This document shows positions 20,715-25,808 of a stretch of DNA of 25,808 nucleotides, piece after piece. The stretch is from Actinomycetes bacterium (lineage in GTDB: Bacteria; Actinomycetota; Actinomycetes; Propionibacteriales; Propionibacteriaceae). The stretch is taken from assembly GCA_023393755.1 (NCBI GenBank), contig JAEXCA010000242.1:1-25808 (forward strand), in the 5' to 3' direction. The position numbers and the translations under genes are program-made. The stretch's first letter is position 1; every line of letters starts with the position of its first letter. A model generated the notes under the pieces. The model was not told where the DNA came from and ran no database searches. It saw nothing but the letters and a program-made list of their open reading frames with translations.

Positions 20715-21257
20715 TCAGTTCCCTTCAGTCGCCAGCCGTAACGCCGGCAGGTCAGGAGCGGGTGAGGTATCGAACTCGGCCACCAGCCGACGGCGCGCCC
20801 GGGAGAGTCTTGCCCTGGCAGCGCCAGGAGAGATCTCCAGCACCTGAGCAGCACCCTGACAATCCAGGCCGTCCCAACCGGTCAGCAGCAGGATCTCCCG
20901 GTCGTCCGGATTCAGCTTGGCCAAGGCGTCGAGCATGCTCAGCCGTTCGATCACCTCGGTGGCGCTGTTCGGGCCGGCAGTCTGTTCCAATCCCTGGATT
21001 TCGAGGGCGAGGCGTTGACGTCGTTGCAGCGAACGCCAGTGATGCGCCAACGACCGTCGGGCGACACCGAGCAGCCAGGGCAGCGGGTCGGCCGGAAGCT
21101 TGTCGAAGCGTCGCCACGCCACCACGAACACCTCCGCGATCACGTCGTCGCAGTCGGCCTCTTTACAGCGCCTACGGACGTAGCGGTACACCCGGGCGGA
21201 GGTGCGCTCGTACAGCAGTCGGAACTCCGACTCGGAAGGCTGCGCCGAGGTGCTCAT
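20715..21257 (-). CDS. ECF-type RNA polymerase sigma factor
   Basis: This 180-residue protein has sigma region 2 (FRLLYERTSARVYRYV, then DDVIAEVFVVAWRRFDKLP, residues 12-70) and region 4 (LNPDDREILLLTGWDGLDCQGAAQVLEIS, then RARLSRARRRL, about residues 112-158). Regions 1 and 3 are missing, as in extracytoplasmic function sigma factors. It should redirect RNA polymerase to a small regulon. The membrane protein encoded one base downstream probably controls it. ATG 21257 has no clear Shine-Dalgarno sequence. The 75-bp upstream gap carries two adjacent palindromes, a plausible autoregulatory promoter region. The ECF group cannot be assigned by eye. Confidence 0.9.
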   Translation of the reverse strand: MSTSAQPSESEFRLLYERTSARVYRYVRRRCKEADCDDVIAEVFVVAWRRFDKLPADPLPWLLGVARRSLAHHWRSLQRRQRLALEIQGLEQTAGPNSATEVIERLSMLDALAKLNPDDREILLLTGWDGLDCQGAAQVLEISPGAARARLSRARRRLVAEFDTSPAPDLPALRLATEGN

Positions 21258-21268
21258 ACTCAGGTAAT

Positions 21269-21294
21269 GCCCGGCATCCGGGCCGTTGTGACAA
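21269..21294. promoter_or_regulatory. Two adjacent palindromes upstream of the sigma factor
   Basis: GCCCGG (21269-21274), a 3-nt centre, and CCGGGC (21278-21283) form one inverted repeat. TTGTGACAA (21286-21294) is a second one. Both lie within 40 bp upstream of the sigma factor ATG at 21257. On the minus strand the second reads TTGTCACAA and could be a -35-like element, but the matching -10 is unclear. Confidence 0.35.
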
Positions 21295-21332
21295 GCCGCC
21301 GTAGCCGGCGTCGACGGTGATGCTCGGCGGTC

Positions 21333-21812
21333 CTACCGGGCGATGTCGGCGAGGCTGCCATGGGTGATCCGAGCGAGGTCCGCCGGCGAAAGCTCGACCT
21401 GCAGACCGCGGCGTCCGGCGGAGACGAAGACGGTGTCGAACAGCTCGGCGGTCTCGTCGATCACGGTCGGCAGGGGAGTCTTCTGGCCGAACGGGGAGAT
21501 GCCGCCGACCAGATAGCCAGAGCTGCGGCTGGCGAGGGCCGGGTCGGCCAACTCGACCTTCTTCACGCCCAGGGCGGTGGCCATCGTCTTCAGGTCGAGT
21601 CGGGCGGCCACTGGGACGACCGCCACGGCCAGCGGCGGGCGTCCGGTGCCGACATCGACCACCAGGGTCTTGAAGATGCGCAGCGGATCCACGCCGAGAG
21701 CGGTGGCCGCCTCGTCCCCGAAGTGGCGGTTGGCCGGGTCGTGCTCGTAGGCATGCAGGGTGTACCCGACGCCGGCCCGATCGAGGGCGCGGGTGGCGGG
21801 AGTGGCCGACAT
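21333..21812 (-). CDS. ybaK: Cys-tRNA(Pro) deacylase, YbaK/EbsC family
   Basis: This 159-residue trans-editing enzyme hydrolyses cysteine mischarged onto tRNA-Pro. Family signatures are ATRALDRAGVGYTLHAYEHD at the N terminus, the FKTLVVDV motif (Lys48, the conserved lysine of the active site), and GYLVGGISPFGQKTPLP with the conserved GGISP loop (about residues 99-115). Length is typical. ATG 21812 is preceded by GAGGCGA, which overlaps the stop codon of the upstream DUF554 gene, so the pair is probably an operon. It is transcribed in the same direction as the sigma factor operon 75 bp downstream, which probably has its own promoter. Confidence 0.93.
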   Translation of the reverse strand: MSATPATRALDRAGVGYTLHAYEHDPANRHFGDEAATALGVDPLRIFKTLVVDVGTGRPPLAVAVVPVAARLDLKTMATALGVKKVELADPALASRSSGYLVGGISPFGQKTPLPTVIDETAELFDTVFVSAGRRGLQVELSPADLARITHGSLADIAR

Positions 21813-21822
21813 GACCGTCGCC

Positions 21823-22560
21823 TCAGACCAGCAGGCCGACGGCCGCGGTGAGCAGCGGGGCGACCAGCAGGGCCGGCAGCAGGTCGCCGATCCGGATCTG
21901 CTTGATGCCGCTCAGCCGGAACCCGAGGCCGAGCAGGATCACCCCGCCGGTCGCGGTCAGCGAGTCGATCTGGGAGGCCGGCATGAAGTCGCCCAGCCAC
22001 CAGCCCAGCGCGGTAATCGCACCCTGGTAGAGCAGCAGCGGAATGACCGAGGCCATCACCCCGATCCCGAGGGTGGCGGCGAAGGCGACAGCGGCGAAGC
22101 CGTCCATCACCGCCTTGACGATCAGCTGTTCGGCACCGTTGCCGAGACCGTCCGAGATCGAGCCGATGATCGCCAGCGGGCCGACGCAGAAGATCAGCGT
22201 GGCGGTGACCGCGGCCTCGATGAAGCTGGCCTGGTCGGCCTCCCGGGCCACCCTGCTCCGCAACCAGTCCGCCGCGCCGTCCAGCCGCTCCTCCAGCCGG
22301 ACGCCGGAACCGATCAGGCCGCCGATCAGCAGCGCGCCCAGCACCACCAGCAGCCGGGCGCCCGGGCCCACCTCGGCGGCGAAGGCGTCGGACATCCCGT
22401 CGGCGATCGACAGGCCGCCGATCACCAGGCTGACCAGGCCCAGGATCTGGGTGACCAGTTCGCGGGTACGGACCGGGAACCGGTGGCCGGCGGCCAGCCC
22501 GATCAGGGTGCCGACGACCACCGTGGCGACATTGATGACAGTGCCGGCGCCGATGAACAT
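21823..22560 (-). CDS. DUF554 family membrane protein
   Basis: This 245-residue integral membrane protein has seven or so hydrophobic segments. It carries the DUF554 (YdfK/YqgA) features: GAGTVINVATVVVGTLIGL at the N terminus, IGSGVRLEERLD mid-protein, and CVGPLAIIGSISDGL (about residues 123-137). The family is widespread, and its transport substrate or role is not established. ATG 22560 has no Shine-Dalgarno sequence. On the minus strand TTGACT stands 7 nt before it, a degenerate -10 at leaderless spacing. The gene is divergent from hisD across 57 bp containing a perfect palindrome. Confidence 0.88.
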   Translation of the reverse strand: MFIGAGTVINVATVVVGTLIGLAAGHRFPVRTRELVTQILGLVSLVIGGLSIADGMSDAFAAEVGPGARLLVVLGALLIGGLIGSGVRLEERLDGAADWLRSRVAREADQASFIEAAVTATLIFCVGPLAIIGSISDGLGNGAEQLIVKAVMDGFAAVAFAATLGIGVMASVIPLLLYQGAITALGWWLGDFMPASQIDSLTATGGVILLGLGFRLSGIKQIRIGDLLPALLVAPLLTAAVGLLV

Positions 22561-22571
22561 GGGCGCAAGTC

Positions 22572-22589
22572 AACCACCTTCGGGTGGTT
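22572..22589. promoter_or_regulatory. Perfect palindrome between DUF554 and hisD promoters
   Basis: AACCACC (22572-22578), TTCG, GGTGGTT (22583-22589): a 7-bp perfect inverted repeat around a 4-nt centre. It lies 11 bp upstream of the DUF554 start and 15 bp upstream of the hisD -10. If both mRNAs start near their start codons it is not transcribed in either, so it would act as a DNA operator rather than an RNA hairpin. Confidence 0.5.
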
Positions 22590-22604
22590 CTCCCGCGCCA
22601 CCCG

Positions 22605-22620
22605 TACAATCGCCCGTGTG
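22605..22620 (+). promoter_or_regulatory. -10 element of a leaderless promoter for the his operon
   Basis: TACAAT (22605-22610), the best -10 match in the window, is followed by 7 nt and GTG 22618. No ribosome binding site lies between. A leaderless start leaves no room for a histidine attenuator peptide or T-box leader. Confidence 0.65.
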
Positions 22621-23916
22621 CTGAGAACCCTCGACCTGCGTGGCCGCCCGTTCGACCCCCGTGAACTGCCCCGGGCGCAGTTCGACGTGGCCGCCGCGGT
22701 GGAGGTGGTGCGTCCGGTGGTGCAGGCGGTCGCCGAACGGGGCGAGGCAGCGCTGCGGGAGTTCACCGAACGCTTCGACAAGGTGGTGCCGGAGAGCTTC
22801 CGGGTGCCGGCCTCAGCGCTGGCCGAGGCTGCCGCGGCACTGGCTCCGGCCGACCGCGAGGCCTTCACCGAGGCGATCGAACGCCGCCGCCGGGTGGCCG
22901 CGGCCGAGGCCGACGCCGACGAGGTGCGGGTCGAGGTGGCGCCCGGCGCGATCGTCTCGCAGCGCTCGATCCCGGTGGGACGGGTGGGCCTGTACGTTCC
23001 CGGCGGGTTGGCGCCGCTGGCCTCCAGCGTCCTGATGAACGTGGTGCCCGCCCAGGCCGCGGGGGTCGGCTCGATCGCCGTCGCTTCGCCGCCGCAGGCC
23101 GAGTTCGGCGGGCTGCCGCACCCCAGCATCCTGGCGGTCTGCCACCTGCTCGGGGTGGACGAGGTGTACGCGGTAGGCGGCGCCCAGGCCATCGCCATGT
23201 TCGGCCACGGCGTCCCCGGCCTGTGCGAGCCGGTGGACCTGGTGACCGGACCGGGCAACATCTACGTGGTGGCCGCCAAGCGGCTGCTGCAGGGCCGGAT
23301 CGGGATCGACTCCGAGGCCGGGCCGACCGAGATCGCCATCCTGGCCGATGCCACCGCCGACCCGCGGTACGTGGCGGCCGACCTGCTCTCCCAGGCCGAG
23401 CACGATCCCATGGCGGCGGCCGTACTGATCACCGACAGCCCGGAGCTCGCCGACCGGGTGAAGGAAGAGCTCGAGCCCCAGGTGGCCGCCACCCGGCACG
23501 CCGAGCGGATCCGCACCTCGCTGGCCGGAGAGCAGTCGGCGATCGTGCTGACCGACGATCTGGAGACCGCGATCGCGGTGACCGACGCCTACGCCGCCGA
23601 ACACCTGGAGATCCAGACCGCCGACCCGGCTGCGGTGGCGGCCCGGATCCGCAATGCCGGCGCGATCTTCCTCGGCCCCTGGTCGCCGGTGTCGCTGGGC
23701 GACTACGCCGCCGGCAGCACCCACGTCCTGCCCACCGCCGGGGCCGCGCGGCACTCGTCCGGGCTGAATGTGAAGAGCTTCCGCAAGGCCGTCCATGTGA
23801 TCGACTACAGCCGCGAGGCGCTGCTCGCGGTGGCGGACGCGGTGGAGACCTTCGCCGCCGCCGAGGGCCTGCCCGGCCACGGCGCCGCGGTGACCATCCG
23901 ACGGGAACAGGCATGA
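22618..23916 (+). CDS. hisD: Histidinol dehydrogenase
   Basis: This enzyme catalyses the last two steps of histidine synthesis, oxidising L-histidinol to L-histidine with NAD+ and zinc. The 432-residue protein shows GRVGLYVPGG, GGAQAIAMFGHG, and DLVTGPGNIYVVAAKRLLQG. It also shows IDSEAGPTEIAILAD, the zinc-binding SQAEHDP segment, and the C-terminal GDYAAGSTHVLPT and LNVKSF motifs. Length is normal. GTG 22618 gives the canonical LRTLDLRG opening; a longer in-frame extension upstream overlaps DUF554 and is rejected. The stop overlaps the hisC ATG as ATGA, so translation is coupled. Confidence 0.97.
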   Translation: MLRTLDLRGRPFDPRELPRAQFDVAAAVEVVRPVVQAVAERGEAALREFTERFDKVVPESFRVPASALAEAAAALAPADREAFTEAIERRRRVAAAEADADEVRVEVAPGAIVSQRSIPVGRVGLYVPGGLAPLASSVLMNVVPAQAAGVGSIAVASPPQAEFGGLPHPSILAVCHLLGVDEVYAVGGAQAIAMFGHGVPGLCEPVDLVTGPGNIYVVAAKRLLQGRIGIDSEAGPTEIAILADATADPRYVAADLLSQAEHDPMAAAVLITDSPELADRVKEELEPQVAATRHAERIRTSLAGEQSAIVLTDDLETAIAVTDAYAAEHLEIQTADPAAVAARIRNAGAIFLGPWSPVSLGDYAAGSTHVLPTAGAARHSSGLNVKSFRKAVHVIDYSREALLAVADAVETFAAAEGLPGHGAAVTIRREQA

Positions 23917-25007
23917 GGCCGGATCCGACTCTGGCCGAGCTGCCGCTGCGTCCGGAACTGATGGGGGAGGAGCCCTACGGCGCGCCCCAGATCCCGGACG
24001 TGGTGCTGCTCAACACCAATGAGAACCCGTATCCGCCCAGCCCGGCGATCATCGCCGAGATGGCGGAGGCGATCGCGCAGACCGCCGCCGGGGTGAACCG
24101 TTACCCGGATCGGGAGGCGAGCGCGTTGCGGGCCGACCTGGCCGCTTACCTGGGCCATGGCCTGGATGCCTCCCGGATCTGGGCGGCGAACGGTTCCAAC
24201 GAGGTGATGACCCACCTGCTCGGTGCCTTCGCCGGCCCGGGACGGACGGTGCTCACCTTCGCCCCGACCTACTCGATGTACCCCGAGTACGCCCGCAACA
24301 CCCACAGCGAGTACGTCGTGGTGCCCCGGAGGGAGGACTACGCGATCGATCCGGAGGCCGCGATCGCCGCGATTGCCGAACACCAGCCGACCGTGGTCAT
24401 TCTCACCACGCCGAACAACCCGACCGGCACCACCACCCCGCTGGCGGTGACCCGGGCGATCCTTGAGGCGACCGACGCCATCGTGGTGGTGGACGAGGCC
24501 TACCAGGAGTTCGCCCGCGACCCGTCGCAGACCGCGCTCACCCTGCTGCCGGAGTTCGGCAACCTGGTGGTCGCCCGGACGATGAGCAAGGCCTTCGCCC
24601 TGGCCGGCGGCCGGATCGGCTACCTCGCCGCCGCACCGGCGATCGTGGACGCCTGCCGGATCGTCCGGCTGCCGTATCACCTGTCGGCGCAGACCCAGGC
24701 GCTGGCGCGGGTGGCCCTGGCCCACGCCCCGGAGATGCTCGCCGAGGTCGACCGGCTGCGGCGGATTCGCGACGACCTGGTCGCCCGGCTGCCTCGACTC
24801 GGTGTCGAGGTGGTGCCGTCCGACGCGAACTTCTGTTTGTTCGGCCCGTTCACCGACCGGCATGATGTCTGGCAACGGCTGCTCGACCGCGGCATCCTGG
24901 TGCGGGAGGTCGGCCCCGCCGGCTGGCTCAGGGTGTCGATCGGCACCCCCGAGCAGACAGATCAGTTCTATGCGGCACTGGCTGCCGTGATGGAGGAGAT
25001 TCGATGA
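23913..25007 (+). CDS. hisC: Histidinol-phosphate aminotransferase
   Basis: This PLP-dependent fold-type I aminotransferase converts imidazole acetol phosphate and glutamate to histidinol phosphate. The 364-residue protein shows LLNTNENPYPPSP at the N terminus, NRYPDREASALR, ANGSNEVMTHLL for PLP phosphate binding, TTPNNPTGT, VVVDEAYQEF, and the MSKAFALAGGRIGYL box with the Schiff-base lysine. The late step and the gene order hisD-hisC-hisB are those of actinobacterial his operons. ATG 23913 overlaps the hisD stop, and its own stop overlaps the hisB ATG. Confidence 0.96.
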   Translation: MRPDPTLAELPLRPELMGEEPYGAPQIPDVVLLNTNENPYPPSPAIIAEMAEAIAQTAAGVNRYPDREASALRADLAAYLGHGLDASRIWAANGSNEVMTHLLGAFAGPGRTVLTFAPTYSMYPEYARNTHSEYVVVPRREDYAIDPEAAIAAIAEHQPTVVILTTPNNPTGTTTPLAVTRAILEATDAIVVVDEAYQEFARDPSQTALTLLPEFGNLVVARTMSKAFALAGGRIGYLAAAPAIVDACRIVRLPYHLSAQTQALARVALAHAPEMLAEVDRLRRIRDDLVARLPRLGVEVVPSDANFCLFGPFTDRHDVWQRLLDRGILVREVGPAGWLRVSIGTPEQTDQFYAALAAVMEEIR

Positions 25008-25621
25008 CCAGGCCCCGTACCGCCGTCCTGGAGCGGCGGACCAGCGAGTCGTCGGTGCGCGTCGCGCTCGACCTGGACGGCACCGGCCAGGCGGCGATCT
25101 CGACCGGCGTCGGGTTCTACGACCACATGCTGACCGCGCTGGCCAAGCACTCGCTGATCGACCTGGAGGTCACCACCACCGGCGACCTGCACATCGACGG
25201 CCACCACTCCATCGAGGACACCGCCATCGTGCTCGGCCAGGCCTTCGCCGAGGCCCTCGGCGACAAGGCCGGGATCCGCCGCTACGCCGACGCCACCGTC
25301 CCGCTGGACGAGGCGCTGGCGCACTGCGTGGTGGATCTGGCCGGCCGCGCCTACGTGGTGGTCGGCGGCGAGCCCGAGGGCCAGCAGTACGTCGCGATCG
25401 GCGGCTCGGGCGTGCCGTATCTGGGCTCCATGACCCAGCACGTGCTGGAGGCGTTCGCGCTGAACGCCCGGATCTGCCTGCACATGCGGGTGCTGGCCGG
25501 ACGCGATCCGCACCACATCGTGGAGGCGCAGTTCAAGGCGCTGGCCCGGGCGCTGCGGGACGCGGTGGCGCTGGACCCGCGGATCGCCGGGCAGATCCCG
25601 TCCACCAAGGGCGCCCTGTGA
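25004..25621 (+). CDS. hisB: Imidazoleglycerol-phosphate dehydratase
   Basis: This manganese enzyme dehydrates imidazoleglycerol phosphate to imidazole acetol phosphate. It is the monofunctional form (205 residues), without the phosphatase domain of enterobacterial HisB. Metal-binding motifs are FYDHML, the DLHIDGHHSIEDTAI block, and HHIVEAQFKALARAL near the C terminus. ATG 25004 is preceded by GGAGGAG and overlaps the hisC stop as ATGA. The stop overlaps the hisH GTG. Histidinol-phosphate phosphatase must be encoded elsewhere. Confidence 0.97.
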   Translation: MTRPRTAVLERRTSESSVRVALDLDGTGQAAISTGVGFYDHMLTALAKHSLIDLEVTTTGDLHIDGHHSIEDTAIVLGQAFAEALGDKAGIRRYADATVPLDEALAHCVVDLAGRAYVVVGGEPEGQQYVAIGGSGVPYLGSMTQHVLEAFALNARICLHMRVLAGRDPHHIVEAQFKALARALRDAVALDPRIAGQIPSTKGAL

Positions 25622-25808
25622 CCGTTGGGGCCCGGGTGGCGGTGCTCGACTACGGCTCGGGCAACCTGCATTCCGCGACCCGGGCGCTGGCCGCGGCCGG
25701 CGCGGACGTGGTGCTGACCGCCGACCCGGAGATCTGCGAGGCGGCCGACGGCCTGGTGGTGCCCGGCGTGGGGGCCTTCGCGGCCTGCATGGACGGGCTG
25801 ATCGGGGG
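25618..25808 (+). CDS. hisH: Imidazole glycerol phosphate synthase glutaminase subunit (3' end beyond window)
   Basis: HisH is the glutamine amidotransferase that supplies ammonia to HisF for imidazole ring formation. The first 63 or so residues are visible: VAVLDYGSGNLHSATRAL, matching the class I glutaminase start, and LVVPGVGAFAACMDGL, containing the PGVGAF oxyanion strand motif. The catalytic cysteine lies beyond the window. GTG 25618 overlaps the hisB stop as GTGA and gives MTVGARVAVLDYG. No strong Shine-Dalgarno sequence is visible, consistent with translational coupling. Confidence 0.92.
   Translation, partial: MTVGARVAVLDYGSGNLHSATRALAAAGADVVLTADPEICEAADGLVVPGVGAFAACMDGLIG

Noticed and set aside
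22572..22589. Intrinsic terminator
   Set aside because: There is no U-tract on either side, and the palindrome lies between divergent gene starts, not after a gene end.
21760..22617. N-terminal extension of hisD by about 286 residues
   Set aside because: It would run antisense through DUF554 and add low-complexity sequence. GTG 22618 matches the HisD N terminus and the promoter geometry.
1..25808. tRNA or rRNA genes, CRISPR arrays, insertion sequences, prophage or plasmid origin
   Set aside because: I saw no cloverleaf with TTC-A/G loop, no regularly spaced repeats, no transposase or integrase motifs and no DnaA-box cluster. The intein is the only mobile element found.

Overview
The window is high-GC (about 70% in sampled lines) chromosomal DNA from an actinobacterium. 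A Propionibacteriaceae-like member of Propionibacteriales is my best guess, but that is inference. The actinobacterial assignment rests on SepH, DUF4193, DUF4235, DUF3093 and DUF3710 proteins. It also rests on a gene order resembling the mycobacterial Rv2689c-Rv2699c block: TRAM methyltransferase, APC permease, CeoB, CeoC, OB-fold protein, DUF3710, dut, DUF3093, DUF4193. Coding is dense, with about 24 genes. No intergenic gap exceeds about 220 bp, and I see no tRNA, rRNA, CRISPR array or insertion sequence.

Layout. 1-1278: the end of a type I phosphodiesterase/nucleotide pyrophosphatase gene, then thymidine kinase. 1316-3614: a six-helix membrane protein with a Pro/Gly/Tyr tail, convergent with sepH, an FtsZ regulator that here lacks the usual N-terminal segment. 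3832-6561: small conserved actinobacterial genes around dut (DUF4193, DUF4235, DUF3093, dUTPase, DUF3710, OB-fold). 6565-10029: two RCK/TrkA-type potassium regulators (CeoB, CeoC) divergent from an APC/KimA-like transporter. 10082-12458: a TRAM/4Fe-4S RNA m5U methyltransferase, a small Cys-rich protein and an arginase. 12659-17296: dnaE, the replicative DNA polymerase III alpha subunit, interrupted in frame by a 372-residue intein carrying a LAGLIDADG homing endonuclease. 17307-19375: a four-helix membrane protein and a CYTH-CHAD protein. 19376-21257: an ECF sigma factor with a co-transcribed single-pass membrane protein. 21333-22560: YbaK-type deacylase and a DUF554 membrane protein. 22618 to the end: hisD-hisC-hisB-hisH, translationally coupled, with hisH cut by the window edge.

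Three functional themes stand out. Nucleotide and DNA metabolism is represented by tdk, dut and dnaE. Potassium homeostasis is represented by CeoB, CeoC and the KimA-like permease. Histidine synthesis is represented by the his operon.

The most notable signals beyond ordinary genes are four. (1) The dnaE intein has apparently intact splicing and endonuclease motifs and lower GC than its host gene. (2) Seven gene starts are preceded at 6-8 nt by a TANNNT -10 element, implying leaderless mRNAs. (3) Palindromes sit on or between promoters at 11299-11319, 21269-21294 and 22572-22589. (4) The sigma-factor/membrane-protein pair has an ectodomain with four cysteines that I do not recognise. All five convergent gene pairs have 0-13 bp between stop codons.
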